The translations under genes and the position numbers were made by a program. The notes under the pieces were generated by a model, which saw nothing but the letters and a program-made list of their open reading frames with translations, was not told the origin of the DNA and ran no database searches. Below, piece after piece: positions 16,197 to 24,609 of a stretch of DNA of 64,000 nt (the stretch's first letter is position 1; each line of letters opens with the position of its first letter). This DNA is from Paenibacillus cookii (GTDB lineage Bacteria > Bacillota > Bacilli > Paenibacillales > Paenibacillaceae): NCBI RefSeq assembly GCF_018333375.1, contig NZ_BORW01000013.1, forward strand, positions 1 to 64,000, read 5' to 3'.

Positions 16197-17006
16197 ATGA
16201 GAACCTATCTGCCGTTGCAGCCGCCGATGCTGGAGCCCGTGCAGGATTCGTCTTACCGGTATCGGGAATTTCCGCCGGGCAAGGCGCTGGAGCCTTACGT
16301 GGCTTGTTATTGGACCGTCGAATTCGACGCTTCTTGCGACCGCAAACTGCACCGCATCATACCGGATGGGTGCGCGGACATCATTTTCGACCTCCACGCC
16401 ACGTCGTTTGCCCAAAGCGCCATGCTAGCGGGTTTAATGTCATCCTTCGAGACGATGGATTTAACCGATCGATGTTATTTTTTCGGCATTCGCTTTTTTG
16501 CGGATCAGGCCAGCCGGTTTATCGGCTATTCCGTTTCGGAGCTTTCCGGGGGTGACGTATTTCTGGAAGACGTCTGGGGAACGGAAGCAAGCTTGGTCGC
16601 AGAACGGGTTCAAGAAGCGGCGGGCAGCGTGCAGGCGATGATCGGGTTGGCGGAATCGATGCTCTCGGCGAAGCTCCATCGTTCGGCATGCCCTGACCCT
16701 CAGCCGATCCGAACCGCGATGCAGCATCTGTATGCCGGCCGGGGAATGGTTTCCGTGCGTGCTTTGGCCGAGGAGTTATGCTACAGCGAACGGACCGTGA
16801 GAAGGATGTTTCAGAAGGAATTCGGCATGGCTCCCAAGGAGCTGGCAAGCATCATTCGATTCCAGTGCTTATTGCAGGAGCTGCATAAGGGGCCTTCGTT
16901 CCGCTTTTCGGATACGGCCGTTCAACACGGTTACTACGATCAGCCCCATCTCATCCATATGTTCAAACGGTTTTACGGATTGACGCCCCATCAAGTGTTC
17001 AGGTAA
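16197..17006 (+). CDS. AraC family transcription regulator with DUF6597-like N-terminal domain
   Basis: The 269-residue product has an N-terminal sensing region (about 20-150: FPPGKALEPYVACYWTVEF, RIIPDGCADIIF, FFGIRF) of the type found in many Bacillales regulators of uncharacterised ligand, and a C-terminal pair of helix-turn-helix units (about 170-269: VSVRALAEELCYSERTVRRMFQKEFG, GYYDQPHLIHMFKRFYGLTPHQVF). GGGAGGGA precedes the ATG. A VOC protein gene follows 86 bases later in the same direction and may be its target. Confidence 0.9.
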   Translation: MRTYLPLQPPMLEPVQDSSYRYREFPPGKALEPYVACYWTVEFDASCDRKLHRIIPDGCADIIFDLHATSFAQSAMLAGLMSSFETMDLTDRCYFFGIRFFADQASRFIGYSVSELSGGDVFLEDVWGTEASLVAERVQEAAGSVQAMIGLAESMLSAKLHRSACPDPQPIRTAMQHLYAGRGMVSVRALAEELCYSERTVRRMFQKEFGMAPKELASIIRFQCLLQELHKGPSFRFSDTAVQHGYYDQPHLIHMFKRFYGLTPHQVFR

Positions 17007-17092
17007 TATGTCCGTTTTTTACAATCCAAAACCGAGAAGATTTTGCGATCCTATAAACAGGCTTGAAACCATACGAAGGAGGATCAATTTCG

Positions 17093-17515
17093 ATGAAACC
17101 GCGCATTTCTGTACTTACGCTTGGCGTTGAAGACTTGGAAAGGTCGCTTGCATTTTACCGGGACGGGCTTGGCCTGCCGACGGAAGGGATCGTGGGCAAA
17201 GAATTCGAGCACGGAGCAGTGGCGTTTTTCGATTTGCAGGCAGGGGTCAAGCTTGCCCTTTGGAGCCGGAAGGACCTCTCCCACGAAGCGAAAGTCCCGC
17301 TCGTCCCGCCAAGTTCGACCGAAATGACGATCGGGCACAACGTGGCCAGCAAGGAAGAAGTGGATCAAGTGATGGAACAAGCCCGGAAGGCGGGCGCCAC
17401 AATTACGGACTCGGCGCATGAGACCTTCTGGGGAGGTTATTCCGGCCATTTCATGGATCCGGACGGGCATCTCTGGGAGGTCGTCTGGAACCCCGCATGG
17501 GAGCTTGAGGCGTAA
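17093..17515 (+). CDS. VOC superfamily protein, glyoxalase/bleomycin-resistance fold
   Basis: The 140-residue product has the glyoxalase-like layout: an N-terminal VEDLERSLAFYRDGLGLP and a C-terminal GGYSGHFMDPDGHLWEVVWNP, with the final E a likely metal ligand. GAAGGAGG points to the ATG at 17093 rather than an upstream codon at 17063. It follows the AraC gene on the same strand and ends at a strong terminator, so the two may form one unit. The substrate is unknown. Confidence 0.88.
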   Translation: MKPRISVLTLGVEDLERSLAFYRDGLGLPTEGIVGKEFEHGAVAFFDLQAGVKLALWSRKDLSHEAKVPLVPPSSTEMTIGHNVASKEEVDQVMEQARKAGATITDSAHETFWGGYSGHFMDPDGHLWEVVWNPAWELEA

Positions 17516-17570
17516 GCGGCTTTTACGCAGCGGCCTTGAACAAGCTTCGCGCCACCCATGAGAGCGAAAG

Positions 17571-17614
17571 AAAATCCCTTCAGGCAAACCTGGTTTGCCG
17601 AAGGGATTTTTCGT
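17571..17614 (+). terminator. Terminator after the VOC gene
   Basis: AAATCCCTTC and GGCAAA on the left pair with TTTGCC and GAAGGGATTT on the right, followed by TTCG and T-rich sequence. Confidence 0.9.
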
Positions 17615-17691
17615 TTTTATCCGGGCTTATGTCACATTCGGCCGTTTGGCAGACGTTATACAGGTGAAGACGGACAAGAGGAGGTGATTCC

Positions 17692-18276
17692 ATGGAACGG
17701 TTCAGCCCCGGGGCCGGAGAGCCGGACGAAATCGAAGCCGTCGTGGAAAAAGTCAAAAACGGAGACAGGCAGGCTTACGCCGTTATCATACGCGCCTTCG
17801 AGCATCAAATCTACACGTATTGCTATTACATCCTGAAAAACCGCGAGGAAGCGGAGGATGCGCTGCAGGACATTTTTATTAAAGTGTATCAGTCGATCGA
17901 CAAATATAACCCGCAGGTGTCCTTTTCCTCCTGGCTGTACAAAGTGGCGTATCATCATTGCCTGGATCAGCTTCGCAAGAAAAGCCGCCGCAAAAAGCTG
18001 ATCGACGGCCAAAAGGAGCTGCAGCAGCTTGACGATCACCGTCATGCGGGCAGCGAACGCGCGGTGGAGGAGCTGTTGATGAACCTGAAGCCGGAGGAGC
18101 GGAATTTGGTGCTGCTGAAGGTCGTGGAACAGTACAGCTTCGAGGAAATCGGAGAGATCATGGACTGCAAACCTGCAACCCTGCGGAAGAAATACGAACG
18201 CGTAAGGAAAAAACTCATTCAGCAAAAAAGCAAAGAAGGAGGGCTAACCCATGAGCGCATGGTTAGATCAAACTGA
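17692..18276 (+). CDS. ECF RNA polymerase sigma factor
   Basis: The 194-residue product is a group IV sigma factor. Region 2 (about 22-95) includes ILKNREEAEDALQDIFIKVYQSI and FSSWLYKVAYHHCLDQLRK; region 4 (about 122-175) includes LLKVVEQYSFEEIGEIMDCKPATLRKKYERVRKKL. The ribosome site AGGAGGTG is near perfect. Its last 26 bases overlap the start of the DUF4179 gene, a coupling typical of sigma/anti-sigma pairs. Auto-activation of its own promoter is likely by family habit, but a promoter was not pinned down. Confidence 0.92.
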   Translation: MERFSPGAGEPDEIEAVVEKVKNGDRQAYAVIIRAFEHQIYTYCYYILKNREEAEDALQDIFIKVYQSIDKYNPQVSFSSWLYKVAYHHCLDQLRKKSRRKKLIDGQKELQQLDDHRHAGSERAVEELLMNLKPEERNLVLLKVVEQYSFEEIGEIMDCKPATLRKKYERVRKKLIQQKSKEGGLTHERMVRSN

Positions 18277-19447
18277 GGAAGAGCAAACGATGCAGATCCG
18301 GCGGGCGGTCAAACAAACGAAAATGCCCGAGGTTAGCTATGTCAATCAAATTATGGAGAGGGTGGAAAACATGGACAGACGAAGCAGAAAGTCAATCCAT
18401 CGCAAAGGAGGCTGGGTCAAAAAAACGGCGATCAGCGTATCGGCGGCGGCCGTTCTCGGAGGCGTCGTGTTGGGCAGCGGGTTCGTATCCCCGGCCATGG
18501 CGGACGCGCTGAAAAACGTACCTTTGATCGGCAGCGTGTTCCAATACAATTTTGACCCTACCCTGAAGCAAGCCAGCATTTCGGGGCTGACGACGGAGCC
18601 GAACCTGAGCGTGACCCGGGACGGGCTGACGCTGAACATCAAGGAAGTCATGTATGACGGAACGCGGCTCGCGTTTATGATCGAACGCCAGGGCATGGAC
18701 GACGATACCGTCCTGTCTCCATACCTTCCGGAAGGCGCAACCAACGTATCCGGGGAGACGCAGAAGAAAGTGCCCGTGGAACAGCAGAAAAAAGGGTACC
18801 TGTTCATGCCGGAGGTGACAATCCAAGGGAAATCGGGATTTTTCGGTTCCTTCACGGACGCGGTCGGCAAAACCGAAGACGGCAAATTCATCCGCAATAT
18901 GGCCATGTATGAAATCACGAGCGGATTGTCGGATAAACAACTTCCAAACGAGTTCAACATGACGGTCAAAATGAATGTCAGCGGTTTTAAAGAGCCGTTC
19001 GTGTTCCAAGTGCCGGTCAAAAACCTGGCCAAAGGAAACGTGGTGCTTCATCCGAACCAAACCCAGAGCAGCGGCAAGTTCAGCTACACCGTAAAAACGA
19101 TCGAGATCACGCCGGTGACGACCCGCCTCGTTTTGGACAGCCAAGGCAGCGTGCCGTCCACGCCGGAGCAATCGGGCGAATTCAGCGCCACCAAAATGTA
19201 CTACGATATCGTGGATCAGGACGGAAAGCCGCTGGATCAAAAAATGATCGGATACTTCCATCAAAATCCGAAGACCGAATACCATGAGGACGAAACCTAC
19301 AGCCCGTTTGCGAAGAAACCGACCTCTATTACGATCAAGCCGTATACGATGACGGTCAATAAGGACTGGTCCGTCGTGGAAGATGCAAACGGCAAGCCGG
19401 TCAAAACGTACCACAAGGATCTCGAAATGACGATTCCGGTCCAATAA
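18251..19447 (+). CDS. DUF4179 membrane protein, probable anti-sigma factor
   Basis: The 398-residue product has a cytoplasmic N-terminal part of about 55 residues, one membrane segment (about 58-80: TAISVSAAAVLGGVVLGSGF), and a large extracellular part with the DUF4179 wording (ADALKNVPLIGSVFQ) and a DUF5643-like C-terminal domain. Its start (ATG behind GGAGGG) lies inside the ECF sigma gene. By position and topology it should hold the sigma factor at the membrane and release it on an envelope signal. That role is known for related pairs and inferred here. Confidence 0.88.
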   Translation: MSAWLDQTEEEQTMQIRRAVKQTKMPEVSYVNQIMERVENMDRRSRKSIHRKGGWVKKTAISVSAAAVLGGVVLGSGFVSPAMADALKNVPLIGSVFQYNFDPTLKQASISGLTTEPNLSVTRDGLTLNIKEVMYDGTRLAFMIERQGMDDDTVLSPYLPEGATNVSGETQKKVPVEQQKKGYLFMPEVTIQGKSGFFGSFTDAVGKTEDGKFIRNMAMYEITSGLSDKQLPNEFNMTVKMNVSGFKEPFVFQVPVKNLAKGNVVLHPNQTQSSGKFSYTVKTIEITPVTTRLVLDSQGSVPSTPEQSGEFSATKMYYDIVDQDGKPLDQKMIGYFHQNPKTEYHEDETYSPFAKKPTSITIKPYTMTVNKDWSVVEDANGKPVKTYHKDLEMTIPVQ

Positions 19448-19494
19448 ACGCCCGGACAACCGTACCCGAAAAGCCTTTGCGGCTGGTGCGCGGA

Positions 19495-19540
19495 ATAACG
19501 GCCCAAAACGTCTTTCTTCAGGCGTCGGGCCGTTATTTTT
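19495..19540 (+). terminator. Terminator of the ECF/DUF4179 unit
   Basis: TAACGGCC pairs with GGGCCGTTA, with an inner ACG/CGT, followed by five T's. Confidence 0.85.
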
Positions 19541-19692
19541 ATGCTCCGGTGCATTTGTTGTCAATTATAGCGGAGCCGGATCCGCCAGGTTCAAAAGGAA
19601 GGATCTGCATTGCGATGCCCGGAGGGTTTCAGTATAATGTACGTTAATTGATTCATCACTCATTTTTTGACACGCGGAAAGGCGGAAACAGG

Positions 19693-20214
19693 ATGTCTAA
19701 GAAAGAAGCTCCTTCGGTCAACCGGAAGGACGAGATCGTTTCGGCGGCGATCGAAACGTTTGCGGAGATCGGATATTATCGCGCCACGACGGCGCAGGTA
19801 GCGGAAAGAGCCAACATTTCGCAGCCGTATATTTTCAAGTTTTTCCCGACCAAGGAGGCTTTGCTGGCGGCGGCCCTGGAAGCGTCCTGGGAGCGGATCA
19901 TCGCATCGTTCCGGCGGGTCGTGGAGACCGCTCAGCCCGAGCAGCTGGAGTCCGAGCTCATTGAAGCTTACGAACGCATTTTGGCGGACCGCTCCAATGA
20001 AATGCTTCTTCAAATGCAGGCCCAGACCATTCCGTCGGATGTCATCCGCGAGGAAATGCGGAAAGGCTTCCGGAACGTTCGGAACATCGTATTGGACGCT
20101 TTCCGGCATGCTTCGATCCCGCATCCGGAAGAGCGGACGCTTTTGTTTTTGGCAAGAGGGATGTTGTGCAACATTTCCATGGCGCTGGATATGCCGGAAC
20201 TGATGGAAAAATAG
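19693..20214 (+). CDS. TetR/AcrR family regulator
   Basis: The 173-residue product has the TetR N-terminal helix-turn-helix (about 12-55: RKDEIVSAAIETFAEIGYYRATTAQVAERANISQ in sequence, ending YIFKFFPTKEALL) and an all-helical ligand domain. The ATG at 19693 is preferred; an upstream TTG at 19648 has no ribosome site. It acts as a cytoplasmic repressor released by a small hydrophobic compound. Two operator-like palindromes lie between it and the epimerase gene, with a third beyond that gene, which points to control of the epimerase. Spacing to the epimerase is 125 bases. Confidence 0.92.
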   Translation: MSKKEAPSVNRKDEIVSAAIETFAEIGYYRATTAQVAERANISQPYIFKFFPTKEALLAAALEASWERIIASFRRVVETAQPEQLESELIEAYERILADRSNEMLLQMQAQTIPSDVIREEMRKGFRNVRNIVLDAFRHASIPHPEERTLLFLARGMLCNISMALDMPELMEK

Positions 20215-20246
20215 CCGTCGGCGCGGATCAGGCGCCCCGTTGAAAA

Positions 20247-20268
20247 TTAGTTATTGACTAATCACTAA
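20247..20268. promoter_or_regulatory. TetR operator copy 1
   Basis: An imperfect 22-base palindrome begins TTAGT and ends CACTAA. It contains the -35 of the promoter at 20254-20282. Confidence 0.6.
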
Positions 20269-20282
20269 TTCAATAATATGAT
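20254..20282 (+). promoter_or_regulatory. Promoter of the epimerase gene
   Basis: TTGACT (20254-20259), 17 bases, TATGAT (20277-20282). The -35 lies in operator 1 and operator 2 starts ten bases after the -10, an arrangement that would let a repressor block it fully. Confidence 0.65.
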
Positions 20283-20292
20283 GTTCTCAAAT

Positions 20293-20310
20293 AGTGATTG
20301 ATCAATCACT
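20293..20310. promoter_or_regulatory. TetR operator copy 2
   Basis: A perfect 18-base palindrome, AGTGATTGATCAATCACT, stands between the -10 and the start codon of the epimerase gene and shares its half-site with copies 1 and 3. Confidence 0.7.
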
Positions 20311-20339
20311 AACCAAAATGGAAATGGGGATGACTTATC

Positions 20340-21296
20340 ATGAAGAAAGCAATCGTATTAGGAGCTACCGGCGGCACGGGCGCGGCCATTACGGCAGAAT
20401 TGGTCCAGAGGGGGGTGGAAACCGTTGCATTCGGGAGATCCCGGGCGAAACTGTAGCAGCTGGCCCGGCAGCTTGGAAACCCGGGGCATTTGCGGCTGTC
20501 CACCGGCGATGCTTTCCGGCCTGGAGACGTTGCGGCGGCGGCCGGCGGAGCGGAGGTGCTGTTCCATTGCGCGAACGTCCCCTACAACGAGATGGCCCAG
20601 AAGCTGGTTCCGCTGGGAGAATCGGTGATGGAAGCGGCCAAGGGGCTGAACCTGAAGGTGGTCGCCGTTGACGGCATTTATCCTTACGGAAGAAGGCAGA
20701 TGAAGGAAGTGACCGAAGAGCATCCGAAGCAGCCGCATACCAGAAAGGGGAAAACAAGGCTTGCTTTTGAGCGGATGTTATTTGAGGAGCGCTGGGACAG
20801 CGTGCAAAAAATGATCGTCCGGCTGCCGGATTATTACGGTCCCACGGCCAATGACGCCTCCTATCTGGGGTCGACGCTTGCCGCGATCGCGGCTGGCAAA
20901 ACCGCCTTTTTTATCGGCAACATGCGGGTTCCGCGGGAATATGTGTATTTGCCTGACGCGGCCAAGATGATCGTTGAACTTGCAGGCAGGGACGATGCTT
21001 ACGGGGAAAATTGGAACATCCCGGGCGCAGGGATCATATCGGGCAAGGAAATCGTTCGTATTGCGCAAAAAGCAAGCGGCGTCGCGAAACCGGTCATTTC
21101 GCTTGGCCGGGCAGGTCTATCCCTTCTGGGGTTGTTTCAACCGGTGATGAAGGAAATTGTTGAAATGCTGTATTTGACGGAGGAGCCTTTGACGCTGAGC
21201 GGCGAAAAATACAGAAAACGAATCGGCCCGATCCCGGCAACCGGTTTCGAGCAGGGGATCTCCGAAACGATCCGCGCTTGGATGAAGGTTAAGTAA
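20340..21296 (+). pseudogene. NAD-dependent epimerase/dehydratase interrupted by an amber codon
   Basis: From the ATG at 20340 the frame reads MKKAIVLGATGGTGAAITAE (a Rossmann nucleotide loop), then meets TAG at 20454-20456 (codon 39), then continues uninterrupted to 21296. The whole would be about 318 residues. Downstream parts are intact: AAAAGGAEVLFHCANVPYNE, DGIYPYGRR, RLPDYYGP and REYVYLPDAAKMI, as in NAD(P)-binding atypical short-chain epimerases. One base change (CAG or GAG to TAG) explains the stop. A truncated product from an internal start near 20490 would lack the cofactor loop. It may be a recent mutation or a sequence error. Confidence 0.8.
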
Positions 21297-21316
21297 AAAG
21301 AATTTGGACTTTTCGC

Positions 21317-21337
21317 TAGTTATTGATTAATCACTAA
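21317..21337. promoter_or_regulatory. TetR operator copy 3, beyond the epimerase gene
   Basis: TAGTTATTGATTAATCACTA is nearly identical to operator 1. It lies 20 bases after the epimerase stop and 40 bases from the stop of the convergent small gene, where no promoter is apparent. Confidence 0.5.
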
Positions 21338-21377
21338 GAATTACGGCAAGTGAAGCGCCGATAGCCGCAAACCTGCC

Positions 21378-21755
21378 TTACGGCCAGGCTTCATCGACCC
21401 CCTCGAGTTCGGGAAGCCCGGCCTTTCGCCGCTGCTCGATGATATATTGGACGTACCACTCGGGGTTCTCGGTATTTTTTCGGATCGATCGGATCGTACC
21501 CAGCCAGCGGTCGTTCCAGCTCATGCCGTCGGAGTTCGCGTGTCCCCGCTTTTCCATCTCGATCGTCTGGTCGTACGCGGAGGCGGCACCGATGCGCATG
21601 CTGGGCGTATCGAGCAGGATCAGGTTGCCGTTCTCGTCCCGCCGGGTGTTCAATTCGTTGGCTTTTCCCTTCAGCACCGCGTAAGTTCCCGCCGCCGCCG
21701 CGAAAATGATTGCGACCGCGGCGATCGAACCGAATGTCCACAGAATGACGTTCAT
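21378..21755 (-). CDS. Small membrane-anchored protein of unknown function
   Basis: The 125-residue product starts at an ATG behind GGGAGGT. It has one N-terminal membrane segment (about 5-28: LWTFGSIAAVAIIFAAAAGTYAVL) followed by a polar, charged domain with NPEWYVQYIIEQRRKAGLPELEG near the end. I do not recognise the family. The layout suggests a protein anchored in the membrane by its N-terminus with a small soluble domain. It is convergent with the epimerase gene. The coding pattern and ribosome site support a real gene. Confidence 0.7.
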   Translation of the reverse strand: MNVILWTFGSIAAVAIIFAAAAGTYAVLKGKANELNTRRDENGNLILLDTPSMRIGAASAYDQTIEMEKRGHANSDGMSWNDRWLGTIRSIRKNTENPEWYVQYIIEQRRKAGLPELEGVDEAWP

Positions 21756-22021
21756 CTTCCGACCTCCCGAATGTTAATTGTTTTCGACGTTTGCGGCTTC
21801 CCTCTAGGCTGATATCGCCTCCAACGAAGGAGGCTTTATAATTTATCTACGAATGGTTTAAAAGGAAGCACTTTGAGAGGAAAATATCACCAACTATATA
21901 CATGATAACAAAGGAACCGGCTTGCGGGCAGATACCAATAACGTCGATTTCCTAACCAAAGGCAAGGATACCGATCCTAACAACGGCGATGGCATTGGGC
22001 AATGAGACGAATAGCAACCGC
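21756..22021. other. Intergenic stretch with a hairpin and a short decayed-looking frame
   Basis: GCCTCC/GGAGGC at 21817-21834 forms a short hairpin followed by TTTATAATTT. From 21877 to 22005 a plus-strand frame without a start codon encodes an acidic, Asn/Gly/Asp-rich 42-residue string. It could be the tail of a lost gene; nothing firm can be said. Confidence 0.35.
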
Positions 22022-22056
22022 GAAAAAGCGGCTCACTCCTTAGGAGCAAGCCGCTT
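22022..22056 (-). terminator. Terminator of the GH127 gene
   Basis: Read on the minus strand, AAGCGGCT (22049-22056) pairs with AGCCGCTT (22026-22033), with an inner CTCC/GGAG pair, and is followed by T's. It lies 56 bases beyond the GH127 stop. Confidence 0.8.
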
Positions 22057-22111
22057 CTATGTGTTTACCAATCCCTGATTCGATGGAATTAAACTTGCAG
22101 CCCCGTGAAAA

Positions 22112-24406
22112 TCAAGCCTTTAGCGTCCGGAGCACGCCGTAAATGCCGTTCATCGCGCCTTGAGGGACAAACTTGATGTTCACGGTGTCCCGGTCCGACG
22201 TCAGCCCGGCCGGCAGATCGAAGGTTTTTTCATAAAAAGCCCGCTGCGGCCGCCCCTCAAACGGCTCGGTAAACAGCAGACGCCCATCCGCCCAGATTTC
22301 CATGCTTCCGCCGTGGTGAAGCTTGCAGAACGTCACATGCAGCGCGTTTTGTTGGCCCCGCAGCACGACCATGTCATAGCTGAACCAGCCGCCGGCCTCG
22401 GCCCTTCTTCCGTTTAATCCTTCCCAGGTTCCGGCATGCGTCCGTTCACCCCGGATGCCGTGCTGGAGCTCGTACTGATCGTTTCCAACCTGCACGCCGT
22501 CGACGGTGGCCTCTTTGATCAGCTGCTCCTGCCGGCTGCGCTCCAGATGGTCCCGCAATTCCTCCGAATCCGCTTCGAGGATGCTCCAGTAGATCCCGTA
22601 CCGCTCCCGGTGCTGTTTGTAATGGGGGGTGAAAAGCAAGCGTCCGTCTTCGTCCGTGTTTTGGAGCGCAAAAACGAGCTCCTCCCCTTGGCGGATCAAA
22701 TGTTCGTCCAGCCGTTCAAGCCACTCCTTGGCGCCCATGCCCTGCGGAATCAAATAATCCTTGACCGGCATCCGTTTGGTCGGGATGCTGACGATGACGC
22801 CGGTCCGGGACTCGGTCATGTCCTCGGTGCCGAGAGCGGCGCTGAGCACGACGGGGCCATATTGGAAGGCGACCACATGCGGCGCGTCGGGCAGGCCGGC
22901 ATAAGCGACCTGCATCGGAATCCGCACCCGGATCGTATCGTGGTCGTTCCACTCCCGGGCAATGATCGCATAACGTCCTTTGACCTCGGCCGCCGCGGTT
23001 TCCCCGTTAACGGAAATGTCCAAGCCGCCGGCGGCCCAATAAGGCACGCGGAAAGCCATCGCCGCATGGATGTGCTTGCCTCCGGTGTTTACCCGCAGCT
23101 CTGTCCGGTCGGTCTTCGGCAGCCCGGACGTTTGGATGATCCGGATTCCCTGCTCCGCCCAATCCAGCTCGGAGCTGACATATTGATTGACGAACAGGTG
23201 ATTGCCGCGGCGGAAGTAGATGCTGTCGTTCAATTTCGTGAAATTTTCCATGCCGGTCCCCGTGCAGCACCAAAAATGCTCGAACGGGGAGCCGTACACC
23301 TTGAAATAGCCGGTCGCCATCGGCTGGAAATACATCGTCATGCCCGTCTCGGGGTGTTGGGACGAAAGGATGGAGTTAAGATGGTTTCTTTCGTAAAAAT
23401 CGGCATATTTGACGTCCCCGGTCAGCTTGAACAGTTCGCGGGTCAATTTGAGCATATTGTAGCTGTTGCATGTTTCGCACGTAATGTCGGAGCGTTTAGC
23501 GTTCAGCACGTCCGGCTGCCCGAAATGCTCGGATTCGCTGTTGCCGCCCGTCACGTAGCTGTGGTGATGCACCACGACGTCCCAGAATTTGACGGCGGCT
23601 TCGAGATAAGCGGCTTCGCTTTCGCCCAGCGTCAGATACCGTTTCAGCGCCCCGATGAATTTCGGGATCGTCGTATTGGCATGTTTGCCCTGCAGAACGT
23701 TTTTGCCCTCGCGGATGGCCTCGAACAGCCCGATTTCGTCAAAGCTGTGGGCCGCCTCCAGATGCCTCGGGTTTCCGGTCAAGCGGTATAGGTCATACAG
23801 GCAGTCGTTCATGCCGCCGTATTCGACCTGGAGCACGGTGGCCTGCAAGTCGGGCGTCCATTTTGAAGTCCGGTCCGCAACCCAGTCGCCCAGTTTGTTC
23901 ACAACGTCATAAGCCTTTTGCAGGCGGGAGGCTTCATACACCGCAATCAGCCCGGCGATGATTTTGTGCATCGTATACCAAGGAACCCAGGCGGGTTTCC
24001 TGTTCTCCACGTTGTCGAACAACACGTCGGGAAAAGCCGAGACATACCCGTCCCGACGTTGGCATTCCGCCATCTCCGACACGATATATTCAAGCCGGTC
24101 GCGAAGCTCCCGGTCTTTGTTGCAAGCATAGGCTTGGGCGCATGCGGTCAAATAGTGGCCCATCGTATGGCCGCGGATCTCCGTGTCCTCCCAACCGGGA
24201 TATTTGGCCGCTTTCGGCGCAAGCCCGGCGGTTTCGCGGAAGCCTGCAAGCAGGCGGTCCGCTTCGAATCTTTTCAAATAACCGATTTCTTTTTCAAACG
24301 CGTTTACGTAATCGTCGTTTGTCAAGACCACTTGGTCGAGGGAAAAATCCAGCAACGCCTCGTTTCGGGGCAGCGTGTTCGTATTTGCCATGTTTTGCGC
24401 AGCCAT
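22112..24406 (-). CDS. Beta-L-arabinofuranosidase, glycoside hydrolase family 127
   Basis: The 764-residue product is a GH127 (former DUF1680) enzyme, which removes beta-L-arabinofuranosyl units with a zinc-bound cysteine as nucleophile. The expected residues are present: E311 and C313 in CETCNSYNML, and the pair C380-C381 in FWCCTGTGMEN. The (alpha/alpha)6 barrel fills the first 430 residues, followed by beta-sandwich domains. There is no signal peptide, so it acts on imported oligosaccharides. The ATG at 24406 directly abuts AAAGG; the ATG at 24391 is an alternative. It is divergent from an AraC regulator 203 bases away, the likely activator. Confidence 0.9.
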   Translation of the reverse strand: MAAQNMANTNTLPRNEALLDFSLDQVVLTNDDYVNAFEKEIGYLKRFEADRLLAGFRETAGLAPKAAKYPGWEDTEIRGHTMGHYLTACAQAYACNKDRELRDRLEYIVSEMAECQRRDGYVSAFPDVLFDNVENRKPAWVPWYTMHKIIAGLIAVYEASRLQKAYDVVNKLGDWVADRTSKWTPDLQATVLQVEYGGMNDCLYDLYRLTGNPRHLEAAHSFDEIGLFEAIREGKNVLQGKHANTTIPKFIGALKRYLTLGESEAAYLEAAVKFWDVVVHHHSYVTGGNSESEHFGQPDVLNAKRSDITCETCNSYNMLKLTRELFKLTGDVKYADFYERNHLNSILSSQHPETGMTMYFQPMATGYFKVYGSPFEHFWCCTGTGMENFTKLNDSIYFRRGNHLFVNQYVSSELDWAEQGIRIIQTSGLPKTDRTELRVNTGGKHIHAAMAFRVPYWAAGGLDISVNGETAAAEVKGRYAIIAREWNDHDTIRVRIPMQVAYAGLPDAPHVVAFQYGPVVLSAALGTEDMTESRTGVIVSIPTKRMPVKDYLIPQGMGAKEWLERLDEHLIRQGEELVFALQNTDEDGRLLFTPHYKQHRERYGIYWSILEADSEELRDHLERSRQEQLIKEATVDGVQVGNDQYELQHGIRGERTHAGTWEGLNGRRAEAGGWFSYDMVVLRGQQNALHVTFCKLHHGGSMEIWADGRLLFTEPFEGRPQRAFYEKTFDLPAGLTSDRDTVNIKFVPQGAMNGIYGVLRTLKA

Positions 24407-24609
24407 CCTTTCATATTAGACTACGACAAGCTTAGTCCAAGCGGGAATTCGCCGTAAATGGCGGAAGGTTCGAATTGGTGTCAAAAGGTTCGTTCTTGGA
24501 TGCGACGTTAGACGGGCGAGGAGATTTTTTCGCGGCAATCCATAGTTTATAAGGGGTGAATCTGCTATCCTGTTTTTAATGAAGTGTTAAAAAGTTTGAA
24601 AGGTGCGGG

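Noticed and set aside
20490..21296. Reading the epimerase as a complete gene starting at 20490
   Set aside because: This start removes the nucleotide-binding loop that is encoded in frame from 20340 and has no ribosome site; a TAG at codon 39 explains the break better.
21877..22005. Short acidic frame resembling a calcium-binding repeat (DPNNGDG)
   Set aside because: No start codon or ribosome site and only 42 codons; one such motif is too little to claim a gene or domain.
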